In this document: positions 1 to 8,612 of the stretch, piece by piece
How positions within the stretch are numbered: the first letter of the stretch is position 1
Layout: every line of letters starts with the position of its first letter
Source of the DNA: CAVRJC01 sp963721435
GTDB taxonomy: Bacteria > Actinomycetota > Acidimicrobiia > IMCC26256 > DASPTH01
Direction of reading: 5' to 3'
NCBI GenBank assembly: GCA_963721435.1
Contig: CAVRJC010000012.1
Span: 868,001 to 932,000 of the forward strand
DNA length: 64,000 nt
Program-made: the position numbers and the translations under genes
Notes under the pieces: model-generated
Database searches by the model: none
Told to the model about the DNA's origin: nothing
The model's input: only the letters and a program-made list of their open reading frames with translations

Positions 1-258
1 CGTGTCCCACTGGAGGTACTTGTCGGAGAAGTTGATGTACTCGCTGGGGATGACCGCGTACGCCAGCGTCATCATCGCGAACACGCCGACCGCGCCCCCC
101 ATGCACTCGGCCCACGTTGCCGGACGATCGGGCTTCGGCTTCCTCAAGTAGTGGAACGTGATGCCCAGACCGATGATCAACAGCAGGACAGCCCAAATGA
201 GGCGACCGGCGGGTCGGAGAAAATGCCAGTCCGGGATCAGGTTGGCCAACGAGCCCAT
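1..258 (-). CDS. membrane protein, 3' end outside window (partial)
   Basis: An open frame starts with ATG at 258 and runs off the left edge, giving the first 86 residues. It shows a hydrophobic helix around residues 17-32 (WAVLLLIIGLGITF), a basic KPKPD loop with a WAEC motif, then a second helix (VGVFAMMTLAYAV) followed by PSEYINFSDKYLQW. The pattern is that of a small multi-pass protein with a conserved extracytoplasmic end. It is divergent from the FAD oxidoreductase at 467. I do not recognise the family; linkage to a respiratory-chain locus is possible because GGR-type flavoproteins often sit beside nuo genes in actinobacteria, but that is inference. Confidence 0.6.
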   Translation of the reverse strand, partial: MGSLANLIPDWHFLRPAGRLIWAVLLLIIGLGITFHYLRKPKPDRPATWAECMGGAVGVFAMMTLAYAVIPSEYINFSDKYLQWDT

Positions 259-466
259 GGTGCTCCGGGTCGAGGAAGTGCTGGGAAGGGGACGCTCGAA
301 TGTCGGCAGTTTCTTAACACGCTATCCCGCTCCCGTGCCCATCGCGGGTTCGGAGAGCAGGGATTCGCGCACCCGTACGCTACGGGTTCGTTCGAGCAAA
401 CCGCAGCCACGCGCGCGACCATGCAGAGATGCGTGCATCGCACTCGATCACAAGCGCACAAGCGTC

Positions 467-1726
467 GTGACGACGACGGGCACGTCGACCGGGACGTGGG
501 ACGCGCTCGTCATCGGTGGGGGTCCCGCGGGCGCCGCCTCCGGGTTCTGGCTCGCGCAGGCCGGCCATCGCGTGCTCGTGGTCGAGAAGAAGCAGTTCCC
601 CCGCGAGAAGACGTGCGGTGACGGTCTGACGCCGCGGGCAGTCCGGCAACTCCACGACATCGGCCTCGCCGAGCCGCTCTCGCACTCCCTGCGCTTCGAC
701 GGCCTGCGCTCGATCGCGCACGGCCTGACCCTCGAGCTCGCGTGGCCCGAGCACCCCGACTTCCCGGCGTACGGGTACGTGGTGCGGCGCCGTGATCTCG
801 ACAAGCTGGTCGCCGACCGGGCGGCGGAAGCCGGCGCGGTGGTGTGGTCGGGCGCGGAGGCGGTCGAGCCAGTCATCGAGGGCGGGCTCGTCACCGGCGC
901 GGTCGTCAAGCGTGACGGCGCCAGCCAGGCGGTGCCCGCGCGCTACATCCTCGTTGCGGACGGCTCGAACTCGCGGTTCGGGCGATCGCTCGGTGCAGCC
1001 CGAGACCGCACCTATCCGATGGGGATGGCGGTGCGCGGCTACTTCACCAGCCCGTTCCACGACGAGCCGTGGATCGAGAGCCACCTCGACCTCCACGACC
1101 GTGACGGCAACAACCTGCCGGGCTACGGCTGGATCTTCCCGGTGGGCGACGGCACCGTGAACGTGGGCGTCGGGCTCCTGTCGACGTTCGCGGGTTGGAA
1201 GTCGGTGAACACGAGCAAGCTGATGGACGCGTTCGTCGCCACCGCGCCGGCGCGCTGGGGGATCTCACCGGAGACGTCGTGCGGGCCGCCGACCGGCGGG
1301 AAGCTGCCCACCGGCGGATCGGTCATGCCGAACGTCGGGCCGAACTGGTTGATCGTGGGTGACGCGGCCGGCTCGGTGAACCCGTTCAACGGTGAAGGCA
1401 TCTCTCTCGCGTACGAGACCGGCCGATGGGCGGCGGAGTCGGTGGGCGTCGCGCTGTCGACCGGCGACGGCCTCGCGCTGCAGCTGTATCCCGAGAAGCT
1501 CGAGGAGATGTACGGCCTCTACTGGAAGGTCGCACGCGCGTTCGTGCGTGCCATCGGCAACCCCGCGGTGATGCGCGAGCTCACGCGCGTCGGCATGCAG
1601 TCGCGCACGCTGATGGAGTGGGTGCTGCGCATCATGGCGAACCTGCTCCGCCCCGACGAGCTCGGGCCGGCCGAAGCCGCCTACAAGCTCGTCGCCGCGC
1701 TCGTGGCCATCGCACCCGAGCCGTAA
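467..1726 (+). CDS. geranylgeranyl reductase family FAD-dependent oxidoreductase
   Basis: A 419-residue flavoprotein of the GGR/PHBH fold. The dinucleotide-binding motif VIGGGPAGAASG lies at about residues 15-26, followed by the ribose-contacting VVEKK strand and the family-typical CGDGLTPRAV. The second FAD motif is GDAAGSVNPFNGEGI in the C-terminal third. Length fits the family (about 400-430). Family members reduce isoprenoid double bonds in lipids or quinones; in actinobacteria they are often neighbours of nuo genes. GTG at 467 puts the Rossmann motif at the usual distance from the N-terminus; an in-frame extension upstream to 158 is compositionally unlike the protein and is rejected. The exact substrate is not determinable. 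Confidence 0.85.
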   Translation: MTTTGTSTGTWDALVIGGGPAGAASGFWLAQAGHRVLVVEKKQFPREKTCGDGLTPRAVRQLHDIGLAEPLSHSLRFDGLRSIAHGLTLELAWPEHPDFPAYGYVVRRRDLDKLVADRAAEAGAVVWSGAEAVEPVIEGGLVTGAVVKRDGASQAVPARYILVADGSNSRFGRSLGAARDRTYPMGMAVRGYFTSPFHDEPWIESHLDLHDRDGNNLPGYGWIFPVGDGTVNVGVGLLSTFAGWKSVNTSKLMDAFVATAPARWGISPETSCGPPTGGKLPTGGSVMPNVGPNWLIVGDAAGSVNPFNGEGISLAYETGRWAAESVGVALSTGDGLALQLYPEKLEEMYGLYWKVARAFVRAIGNPAVMRELTRVGMQSRTLMEWVLRIMANLLRPDELGPAEAAYKLVAALVAIAPEP

Positions 1727-1759
1727 CTCCTCGCGTGCGAGCACCCTCACCAGGTGCGA

Positions 1760-1806
1760 GCAAGTGTCATTCGAGTGGGAAATAGCCACCTCAATTGACA
1801 CTTGCC
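1760..1806. repeat. 47-nt imperfect palindromic repeat, left copy
   Basis: Arms begin GCAAGTGTCA and end TGACACTTGC; the arms pair for about 19 positions around a GAAATAG loop. A near-identical copy lies at 2794-2840, so the two copies bracket the AbiEi/DUF559-like gene. The left copy sits between the stop of the FAD oxidoreductase and the start of the bracketed gene and could act as a terminator for the former. Confidence 0.85.
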
Positions 1807-1872
1807 CCGGATGACGGGGGGCGAACCCTCCGCGCGTCGGTTGATGTCGTATCCCCGCGGCACCCTTTCTGC

Positions 1873-2808
1873 ATGTCTGATGCAGAGATCGCGCCCATCA
1901 CAAGGCGACAACTCGGCCTGCTCACGCACGTTCAGGCACTCGACGTGCTCTCGAGGCACGAGCTCAAGGAACGGCTGCGCTCACGACGGCTCGAACCGCT
2001 GCGGCGAGGCGTGTACCGCGTCGCGGGCGCGCCCGAGTCGTGGGAGCAACACCTTCTCGCTGCTTGCTTCGCGGCTGGGGAGGGCGCGGTCGCCTCATTT
2101 CGCGCCGCGACCGTCTTGTGGGGCCTCAACGGCTACTGCTCGGCGACTCTCGAGATCACCGTGCCAGGTCGGCAACGCACGCGGCTTGACGGTGTCATCG
2201 TCCACGACAGCACCGTCACGGGATCGTTGCACGTCGCAACGCGCTGTCTCGTTCCGGTGACGTCACCTGCGCGGACGCTGTGTGACATGACGACCTGGCT
2301 CCCTCCGTGGGCAGTCGCGAACGCCGTTGACGAATCCCTACGACGAAGGCTGACGACGCTCCGCAACCTGCGCGCGGTCGCCGCCGCCCTCGACGGCCCG
2401 GGGCGTCGGCGCAGCACCGTGATGCGCGAGGTGCTGGAACGCAGGCAGCGCGGATACCAGCCGGGCGACAGCCAACCCGAGGTACGCATCGCCGAACTGC
2501 TCGAACGGGCGGGGCTACCACGACCCGAGCAACAGGTCCGCATACCGCTCGGGAATCGGACGGCGCGCGTCGATCTCGCATATCGCGAACTCATGATCGT
2601 GATCGAATATGACAGCTTCGAGTATCACTCGCCGCGCTCAGTGTTCGACAGCGATCGTGCTCGTGATCGCGCGCTCGAGCTTCGTGGCTACATCGTGCTT
2701 CGCTACACGTCGACCACACCCGACCCGCTCATCGTGGCCGAGGTGACGCAGGCAATCGAGCACGCAGAAGCGCGCTGCCTCCTTCTCTCCCGTGCAAGTG
2801 GCAGTTGA
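1873..2808 (+). CDS. AbiEi-like antitoxin-domain / DUF559-type protein
   Basis: A 311-residue protein. The N-terminal part (ITRRQLGLLTHVQAL, then LRSRRLEPLRRGVYRVAG) matches the winged-helix 'type IV TA AbiEi antitoxin' domain common in actinobacteria. The middle has the usual SFRAATVLWGL and VHDS segments. The C-terminal part (VRIAELLERAGL, VDLAYRELMIVIEYDS, DRARDRALELRGYIVLRYT) resembles the Vsr/DUF559 nuclease-like fold, with the acidic VDLAY and IEYDS residues. No toxin partner is adjacent, as usual for this widespread solo family. ATG at 1873 is preferred over the upstream frame start because homology-like sequence begins there. It is framed by two copies of one palindrome, and its stop codon lies inside the right copy. 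Confidence 0.75.
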   Translation: MSDAEIAPITRRQLGLLTHVQALDVLSRHELKERLRSRRLEPLRRGVYRVAGAPESWEQHLLAACFAAGEGAVASFRAATVLWGLNGYCSATLEITVPGRQRTRLDGVIVHDSTVTGSLHVATRCLVPVTSPARTLCDMTTWLPPWAVANAVDESLRRRLTTLRNLRAVAAALDGPGRRRSTVMREVLERRQRGYQPGDSQPEVRIAELLERAGLPRPEQQVRIPLGNRTARVDLAYRELMIVIEYDSFEYHSPRSVFDSDRARDRALELRGYIVLRYTSTTPDPLIVAEVTQAIEHAEARCLLLSRASGS

Positions 2809-2840
2809 GTGGGAAATAGCCACCTCAACTGACACTTGCT
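2794..2840. repeat. 47-nt imperfect palindromic repeat, right copy
   Basis: Second copy of the element at 1760, differing at a few positions (GCAAGTGGCAG... instead of GCAAGTGTCAT...). The stop codon of the AbiEi-like gene (2806-2808) is inside its left arm, so the repeat supplies the last residues of that protein. It separates this gene from the convergent MoaD-like gene and could terminate both. Confidence 0.85.
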
Positions 2841-2859
2841 CTGGGAAGGGGCGAGGGGT

Positions 2860-3108
2860 TTACCCGCCGCTCACGGGCGGGAGGACGGCGACCTCGTCGT
2901 CGTCGTGGAGCACGGTCGCGTCACCGGCGATCGCGTCATCGCCGTTCACCCACACTCGCGCCTTGGCGAGCACCGCGGTGAACTCGGGCCCGTAGCGGGC
3001 GCGGGCGGCGTCGAGCATATCGCCGAGCGTCGACGCGTCGAACTCGTCGTCGGCGCGGCCGGCGGCTTCCCGGGCCTGCGCGAACATACGCAGGCGCACG
3101 GTCGTCAT
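2860..3108 (-). CDS. MoaD/ThiS family ubiquitin-like sulfur carrier
   Basis: An 82-residue beta-grasp protein ending VLPPVSGG, the C-terminal Gly-Gly that is adenylated and thiocarboxylated in MoaD/ThiS carriers. RLRMFAQAREAAG at the start and DDEVAVLPPVSGG at the end are MoaD-like. Its ATG overlaps the stop of the DksA-like gene upstream (ATGA at 3105-3108), so the two are translationally coupled. No MoaE or E1-like enzyme is in the window, so molybdopterin synthesis versus another sulfur-transfer role is undecided. Confidence 0.85.
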   Translation of the reverse strand: MTTVRLRMFAQAREAAGRADDEFDASTLGDMLDAARARYGPEFTAVLAKARVWVNGDDAIAGDATVLHDDDEVAVLPPVSGG

Positions 3109-3443
3109 CGTTCGATGTTGGTCCGTGCCGCGGGGAGCGCGTCGAGCCGGGCCGGATCGATGGGCTCGCCGGTGTTCTCGTCGATGCCGTAGGTGCCGTT
3201 GTCGATGCGCTCGAGCGCAGCCTGGAGCTCGAGGAGCTCGTGCTCGAGCTGCTCGAGGATGCCGAGGTCCTTCTCCCGCTCGGCGGTGTCGCTCGCCGAA
3301 TCCGCCGGGTGCTGGTCGTAGTCGGAGAGCTCGGAGCCGTCGTCGGTCTCGGTCTGGCCGAACTCGGCGCGGAAGTCGTCGGCCAGCGCCGCGACGCGTG
3401 CGCGCTCGGCCTCGATACGTGCTCGCTGCTCGTTCAGATCCAC
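3105..3443 (-). CDS. DksA/TraR-like protein lacking the zinc finger
   Basis: A 112-residue protein with a long coiled-coil-like N-terminal half (LNEQRARIEAERARV ... LGILEQLEHELLELQAALERI) and the DksA C-terminal signature DNGTYGI...G.PI.PARLDALPAA. The four zinc-binding cysteines of the classical C4 finger are all absent: the positions read GIDENTGEPI and TNIER. Actinobacterial DksA-like proteins (RNA polymerase secondary-channel or CarD-unrelated regulators) often vary here, but complete loss of Cys is notable. GTG at 3443 follows an in-frame stop-free but unrelated extension; the coiled coil starts directly after it. Coupled to the MoaD-like gene. Confidence 0.75.
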   Translation of the reverse strand: MDLNEQRARIEAERARVAALADDFRAEFGQTETDDGSELSDYDQHPADSASDTAEREKDLGILEQLEHELLELQAALERIDNGTYGIDENTGEPIDPARLDALPAARTNIER

Positions 3444-3468
3444 GCAGCGAGCGTAGCGGGAGGCTCCG

Positions 3469-4098
3469 TCAGCCGCCCGAAAGCCGGAACTCGAACATCT
3501 CGGCCGCGTCGGCGAGGAGCACCGCGAGCTCGTCGAACCGGGCGCACGGATCGTCGAGCTGCAGCAGCCGGTACGCGTCGAGCGCGCCGATGGGCGCGAG
3601 TGCCGCGGCCTCGTACGACGCGCGCAGCGGGTCGGCATCGAGATGCACGGCGTCGACCGACGGCCCGCCGAGGTCGAGCTCTGCGCCCAGCGCGATGACG
3701 CGGATGAGCTGGCGTTCGATCTCGGCGCGTTGCTCGGTCGCGCGCGCGTCGACGCGCTTCGGCTCGGCGACGATCTCGATGTCGGCGCGCGGGTACGGGT
3801 CGTCGGGCAACCACTTCTTCACGCGGAAGCGATCAGTGCCGACGGTCGCGAGGAGATAGCGGCCGTCGGGTGTGCGCGCGGCCTCGGCGATGTGTGCGAC
3901 AGTGCCAAAGTCGAAGCGCGAGTCGCCGCCACCCACGTGACTGCCGCGTTCGATGAGCACGACCCCGAACCGGCCGTCGCCCCGCAGGCAGAGCTCGATC
4001 ATGGCGCGGTACCGCGGCTCGAAGATCCGCAGCGGCATCACGCCGTACGGGAACAACACGCCTTCGAGCGGGAACATCGGAACCGAGCGGCCTGCCAC
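3469..4098 (-). CDS. Lon substrate-binding-domain (LON_substr_bdg) protein
   Basis: A 209-residue stand-alone version of the Lon protease N-terminal domain. SVPMFPLEGVLFPYGVMPLRIFEPRYRAM is the hallmark start, followed by FGVVLIERG and the GRYLLATVGTDRFRV strand. There is no AAA+ or protease domain. Such proteins are common in actinobacteria and have no firm biochemical role; binding of unfolded peptides is assumed. GTG at 4098 gives the usual few residues before the MFPL motif. It ends 25 nt upstream of the DksA-like start, suggesting one operon with that gene and MoaD. Confidence 0.85.
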   Translation of the reverse strand: MAGRSVPMFPLEGVLFPYGVMPLRIFEPRYRAMIELCLRGDGRFGVVLIERGSHVGGGDSRFDFGTVAHIAEAARTPDGRYLLATVGTDRFRVKKWLPDDPYPRADIEIVAEPKRVDARATEQRAEIERQLIRVIALGAELDLGGPSVDAVHLDADPLRASYEAAALAPIGALDAYRLLQLDDPCARFDELAVLLADAAEMFEFRLSGG

Positions 4099-4128
4099 AC
4101 CTGCACGCTACCGGCGGGGCTCGCCCGG

Positions 4129-4899
4129 TCAGTTGGCGCGCGCGCGGAATCTGGCGGCGGTGCGGCGCAGCTGGTCGCCGCGCGCGTCGTCGACTTCGCC
4201 GGCGACCGCGTCGATCACCGCCGCTGCCTCGCTGAAGCGCCCCAGCCGCCCGAGCACCCCCGCGAGCTCGACCCGCACCGCCGCCGGCAGGTCGGGAAGG
4301 AGGAGCCGGAGCCGCACCGGCCAGGCCGCCGCGGCCGGGAGCCGCGCGAGGTAGCAGTGCTGGAGGTTGTTGAGCATCCGGTCGACGATCAGGCGCGGGC
4401 CGACCGGTGCGAGGAACTCCGGCCGGAACGCTTCGCGCGGCTGCGTCTGCGCGAAGCGGTCGACGCACGCCGCGACGTCGAGTGCGGCGCCACCCGCGAA
4501 GGCGTCGAAGAAGCCGTCGCCGGCGCCGACGAGGAAGTGACCGGGCATACCGACACCGTGCAGCGGGATGGCGAGGCGACGGCCCACTTCGATCATGAGC
4601 ACGCTGAGGGTGATCGGTATCCCGAGCCGGCGGTCGAGCACGTCGTCGAACAACGAGTTGCGGGGATCGCCGTAGTCGACGGTGTTGCCCGTGAACCCGC
4701 GTTCCTGGAACAGCACGCGAGCGAGCCCGGCGGCGTCAGTGGCGTGCGAGCCGGCGGCGAGCTGGTCGAGCTCGCGGAGACGGGCGTCGAGTTCGAGGTC
4801 GGGGTGCGCGTGCGCGGCGATGAGGAACGCGGCCCGGTCGAGGGCGAGGTCGGCTTCGGGCCCGGCGACGAGCGCAGCGAACTGCTCGGTCGACTCCAC
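4129..4899 (-). CDS. SirB1/transglutaminase-like family protein
   Basis: A 256-residue protein of the SirB1 N-terminal (transglutaminase-like 2) family. Characteristic segments are RELDQLAAG, FTGNTVDYGDPRNSLFDDVLDRRLGIPITLSV and the GVGMPGHFLVG motif. The C-terminal part (RMLNNLQHCYL then helical repeats) is the usual TPR-like tail. The classical transglutaminase Cys is not evident, as in most of this family, so catalysis is doubtful. GTG at 4899 is chosen because the conserved domain begins directly after it; the same frame is open far upstream. It is divergent from the Fur-family gene at 4957. Confidence 0.8.
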   Translation of the reverse strand: MESTEQFAALVAGPEADLALDRAAFLIAAHAHPDLELDARLRELDQLAAGSHATDAAGLARVLFQERGFTGNTVDYGDPRNSLFDDVLDRRLGIPITLSVLMIEVGRRLAIPLHGVGMPGHFLVGAGDGFFDAFAGGAALDVAACVDRFAQTQPREAFRPEFLAPVGPRLIVDRMLNNLQHCYLARLPAAAAWPVRLRLLLPDLPAAVRVELAGVLGRLGRFSEAAAVIDAVAGEVDDARGDQLRRTAARFRARAN

Positions 4900-4956
4900 C
4901 CCAGGACGGTACTGGCCGCCCGCAGGGCCCCGGTTGGCCTCGGGTACGTTGCAGGC

Positions 4957-5400
4957 ATGGCGAAGGGCACCGACGACGTGCGCGCGGTCGTCGCCGAGCG
5001 GCTCCGGGGCGTCGGTCAGCGCCTGACTGCGAACCGGGAGGCGTTGGTGACCACGCTCGCCGAGGCGCCACGCCCGCTGACGATCCCCGAGATCCTCGAG
5101 ACCCGCCGCGGCCTTGCGCAGAGCTCGGTGTACCGCAACCTCGTGGTGCTCGAGGAGGCCGGCATCGTGCACCGGGTCGTGGGCACCGACGAGTTCGCGC
5201 GCTGGGAGCTCGCCGAAGACCTCACCGGGCACCACCACCACCTCATCTGCGCGTCGTGCGGGCGGGTGGAGGACGTGCCCGCGTCGGCGGGGCTCGAGCG
5301 CTCGGTGGCCGCCGCGGCCGCCGCGATCACGCGCACCACGGGCTTCCGCACCCAGCGACACCGCGTCGACCTCGTCGGCGTGTGCAGTGACTGCGGCTGA
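4957..5400 (+). CDS. Fur family transcriptional regulator (possibly Zur)
   Basis: A 147-residue Fur-fold regulator. The winged helix covers about residues 14-85 (RLTANREALVTTLAEAPRPLTIPEIL, then QSSVYRNLVVLEEAGIVHRV). The metal and dimerisation domain has HHHHLICASCGRVEDV and ends with CSDCG, giving two CxxC pairs for a structural zinc. A Fur/Zur-type box lies 7 kb away in front of a ZnuCB-like importer, which makes Zur a reasonable guess, but Fur or PerR specificity cannot be told from sequence. ATG at 4957 begins the conserved region; a longer in-frame extension is the shadow of the opposite-strand genes. Confidence 0.88.
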   Translation: MAKGTDDVRAVVAERLRGVGQRLTANREALVTTLAEAPRPLTIPEILETRRGLAQSSVYRNLVVLEEAGIVHRVVGTDEFARWELAEDLTGHHHHLICASCGRVEDVPASAGLERSVAAAAAAITRTTGFRTQRHRVDLVGVCSDCG

Positions 5401-5412
5401 CTCTCGTCGCTC

Positions 5413-6145
5413 CTATCTGGAGGAGCTGGCGCCGCCGGTGAGGTCGGGGGACGTGCCGGCCACGAGCGCCTTGACCGCGGCGACGATGTCAGCGTCGTCG
5501 AGCTCGCCCTCGGCCCGGTCGACCACCTTCCCCTGCGCGTCGACGAGCAGGAAGTAGGGGTAGCCGGTCAGCCCGTACGCGGCGGCGGCCGTCGACTGTC
5601 GCGCTGTCGACCATCGTCGGGTACGGCCAGTCCTCGCCCTCCAGCCACGACGACGGCGGGTAGTTGTTCAGCTCCTTGTGACCGGCGGCGGCCACCGCGA
5701 AGACGTCGATGCCGTCGAGCTTGCCCGCCTTGGCCAGCGCGACGATCCGCGGGACCTCGGCCTGGCAGTGCGGGCACCAGTGCGCGAGGTACACGACCGC
5801 CATCGGCCTTCCGGTGGGCGCGATGGTCATGTCGGAGCCGTCGAACAGCGACTGGCCCGTGAGCGTCGGCACCGTCATGCCGATCGCCTTGTCGTTGCCG
5901 CTCGAGGGGAAGTCAGGGAGTGCGGTGCCGGTGACCTGCACGGGGGCGACCTCGACCGCCGTGCCCTTGTTGCCACCCTTGCCGCTGGTGCTCGTGTCGG
6001 AGCCACCCGAGGCGACCACGGCGATGATCACGGCGACCACGACCAACGCGGCGATCCCGCCGAGGATGATCCACGTGCGGTTGCTCTTCTTCGGCGGCGG
6101 GGGCGGAGGTGCGGGCCTCCGGCGCGTGTTCGTACGCGAGCTCAT
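5413..6145 (-). CDS. membrane-anchored TlpA-like thioredoxin (frameshifted)
   Basis: An N-terminal basic/proline tail (TNTRRRPAPPPPPPKK) is followed by one transmembrane helix at about 27-50, then an extracytoplasmic thioredoxin fold with active site AHWCPHCQAEVPRI (CPHC). The reading frame breaks near 5594: after MVDSAT the continuation AAAYGLTGYPYFLLVDAQG, with the cis-proline, is in the next frame and ends at the TAG at 5413. Removing one base restores a normal C-terminus. The start overlaps the end of dsbB by ATGA. With DsbB and CopC-CopD it forms an envelope thiol/copper operon, probably under the ECF/anti-sigma pair upstream. Confidence 0.75.
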
Positions 6146-6760
6146 GCGTTCACCGTAGTGACGGGCTCCGCATCGACACGCGCGCGGTCGCCGTCGTCGC
6201 CGGCTGCGCTGCGTGACGACGTGACGAAGAACGCGAGCAGGCTGCCGATGAGCAGGAAGCTGCTCATGCACATCCACGCCAGCGTCACGAAGCCCAGCTT
6301 CTCGAAGTAGGGCGCGGAGCAGGGCGCGTCGATCGAGCACGACGGTGCCCTCGGCGAAGCTCGGGACCCGCTCGACCAGCCAGTGGTACAGCGAGAGCGG
6401 CACGCCGACCACCACGAACGGCAACGCGGTCATCCAGACCGCCTTGTCGCGGCGGAACCAGCCCACGCCGAGCACCACGACGAGTGGGTACATGACGATG
6501 CGCTGGTACCAGCACAGCTCGCACGGCAGGAAGTGGAAGTGCTCGGAGTACCAGAGGCTGCCCGCGGTCGTGACCAGCGCGACGATCCACGCGCAGAGCA
6601 GCGCCTGCGGCCCGAGGAACGTCGCGACCGCGCGCCACGCGCGGCGCGCGCCCGCCGAGAACGCGCACCCGAGTGCGAGGAGCGCGGTGAGGACGACCGC
6701 GGCGTTGGCCACGATCGTGAGCACGAGGAAGAAGTTGGTGGTGACCGTGACGTCGGGCAT
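6142..6760 (-). CDS. dsbB: disulfide bond formation protein B, DsbB (frameshifted)
   Basis: An integral membrane quinone-linked oxidase that would recycle a periplasmic thiol oxidase. Four helices are visible. The first catalytic pair is in LPCELCWYQRIVMYPL. The second loop with paired Cys is found as CSIDAPCSAPYFEKLGFVTLAWM, but only after a one-base shift near 6340; the uncorrected frame runs on as Arg-rich sequence. The corrected frame ends at 6142 in an ATGA overlap with the TlpA-like gene, which strongly supports the repair. It starts 1 nt after the CopC-CopD stop. Confidence 0.78.
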
Positions 6761-6761
6761 G

Positions 6762-8612
6762 TCAGCGCAACGAGAACTTTCCGGTGACCACGGTCTCCTC
6801 GGTTTCGGTCAGGCGCACCCGCACCGTCATCTGCCACTCGCCCGGATAGGGGATGTCGAACAGTGGGGCGTAGTAGTGGCCCTCGCCGAGCTTCTGCAGC
6901 GGCACGTCGAAGGGCGGGAGGTCGGCATCGGTCTTCACGAGCTGCATCTGGAGGTCCTGGATGGTCGTGAGGCCACCGCCGACCGGCAGCGCGGTGACGT
7001 GGATGTCGTTCCCGCCCGCGTTGCCCGGTGCCAGCGTGACGTCGACCCACACCTTCGAATTCCGGAGCGCGAGCGACACCGGCTCGTTGGTCACGGTCAG
7101 CGCGGGCGCCGCGTTCACGAGCACTGCGGTGACCGCGAGCACGAGGGTGGCGATGACGATCTCGACGAGCAGCGACCGCCGGAGACGCCGCACGTCGCTG
7201 TCGAGATCCGGCGGCTCGTACTCGTCGTCGTCGTCGCCAACCGGCCGGTCGTCGGCGGCGTCGGGCAGTGACCACCCACCCCCGAAGAAACGTCGCGGCC
7301 CCGACCCCGCGCCGACCACGACCGGTTCCGCGTGTGAGCGCTCAACGACGTCGTCGTGCACGTCGGACCCGGCGCGCTCGTCGTCCTCGTCGTCGTACGT
7401 GCGGAATTGCCGGTTGATCACCTCACGACTGAACGCGGCCGCCACGATCAAGCCGGCGAAGACGATCAGCTTCACGATCAGGATGCGCCCGTAGTCGGTG
7501 TCCTTGAGCGCGTTGATGCTGCCGATCTGGCGGTAGCCCTGGAACGCGCCGGTGACCACGAGCGCGACGACGCACGCGAGCGCCAGCCCGGAGAAGCGGA
7601 CGAGGACCGCGCGCATCTCGTCGGGGTCCTTGCGGGGCATCACGACCGCGAACACCACGACCAGGCCGCCGAGCCAGCACGCCATCGCGCCGACGTGGAT
7701 GGTGTCGGCCGGGATCGCGACCGGGATCCACCGCCCGCTCGACGCGTGACCGGCGAGCGCGGGCGTGAGCGAGAGCCCGATCCCCACGAGTGACGCGAGC
7801 CCGATCCACCACGCCGGCGGTCGTGCCTCGCCGCCCCGCAGGAGGCGCCGGATCAACGGGTACGCGATCACGAGCAGGACGAGCCGCAGCAGCGCGACCC
7901 GGCCGTAGCGCGTGTCGAGCGTGTCGCTCCACACGCTCGGGTCGAAGAACTTCGTGAGCGGCAACGCCGATGCGTACAGGCCTTCGAGCCCGATGCCCAC
8001 CACGGTGCTGACCGCGACGCTGATCCACCCTGCCCAGACGATCACCCGCGCGCGCTTGATCGACCGGCCGCGCGGGAACACTGCGGCGAGGAACACGACG
8101 CTGCCGATGAGCAGCGCGAGCGCGCCGAACACCGCGGCGCGGTCGACCGCGTACACCGCGCCGACCGCCGTGCTGCCCTTCTGGTTCGACAGGAGCCGCG
8201 CGGCCAGGCCGTTGGCGTTCTTCACCGTGGCCGTTGCGCCGACCTGGAACGTGAACGCCCCCTCGACCGGGTGGGTGTCGGCCGAGATCACGCGCCAGGT
8301 GACGACGAACGTGCCGTCGTCGAGCTTCGGGATCGCAACCCGCACTTCGTTGCCGTTGCCGTTCGGATGCTCCGGCGCACCGGTGACGATGCGCTGCGCG
8401 CGGCCGTCGAACACGCGAATGTCGCCCAGGGACACCTCGACGGGCTCGTTGAACCGCAGGTCGATCGCCTTCGGCGACGTGTCGTAGGTGCCCTGCGGCT
8501 GGGGCTCGGTGGTCAACAGCGTCGCGTGCGCGAACGCGGGACTCGCGATCGCGAGTACCAACGCGATGGTCACTCCGACGAGCGCGAGCGCGCGCTTCGC
8601 GTGAGTCGTCAC
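6762..8612 (-). CDS. CopC-CopD fusion, copper resistance/uptake membrane protein
   Basis: A 616-residue protein. A signal peptide ends ASPAFA and the mature chain begins with His29 (HATLLTTEPQPQGT), the N-terminal copper ligand of CopC; the CopC beta-sandwich extends to about residue 130 (WRVISADTHPVEGAFTF). Eight or so transmembrane helices follow (CopD domain, with HASSGRW and IPADTIHVGAMACWLGGL). The C-terminal part has an acidic cytoplasmic loop, another helix and an extracytoplasmic YtkA-like beta domain (YYAPLFDIPYPGEWQMTVRV). GTG at 8612 overlaps the anti-sigma stop. Role: copper delivery or tolerance at the envelope. Confidence 0.88.
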   Translation of the reverse strand: MTTHAKRALALVGVTIALVLAIASPAFAHATLLTTEPQPQGTYDTSPKAIDLRFNEPVEVSLGDIRVFDGRAQRIVTGAPEHPNGNGNEVRVAIPKLDDGTFVVTWRVISADTHPVEGAFTFQVGATATVKNANGLAARLLSNQKGSTAVGAVYAVDRAAVFGALALLIGSVVFLAAVFPRGRSIKRARVIVWAGWISVAVSTVVGIGLEGLYASALPLTKFFDPSVWSDTLDTRYGRVALLRLVLLVIAYPLIRRLLRGGEARPPAWWIGLASLVGIGLSLTPALAGHASSGRWIPVAIPADTIHVGAMACWLGGLVVVFAVVMPRKDPDEMRAVLVRFSGLALACVVALVVTGAFQGYRQIGSINALKDTDYGRILIVKLIVFAGLIVAAAFSREVINRQFRTYDDEDDERAGSDVHDDVVERSHAEPVVVGAGSGPRRFFGGGWSLPDAADDRPVGDDDDEYEPPDLDSDVRRLRRSLLVEIVIATLVLAVTAVLVNAAPALTVTNEPVSLALRNSKVWVDVTLAPGNAGGNDIHVTALPVGGGLTTIQDLQMQLVKTDADLPPFDVPLQKLGEGHYYAPLFDIPYPGEWQMTVRVRLTETEETVVTGKFSLR

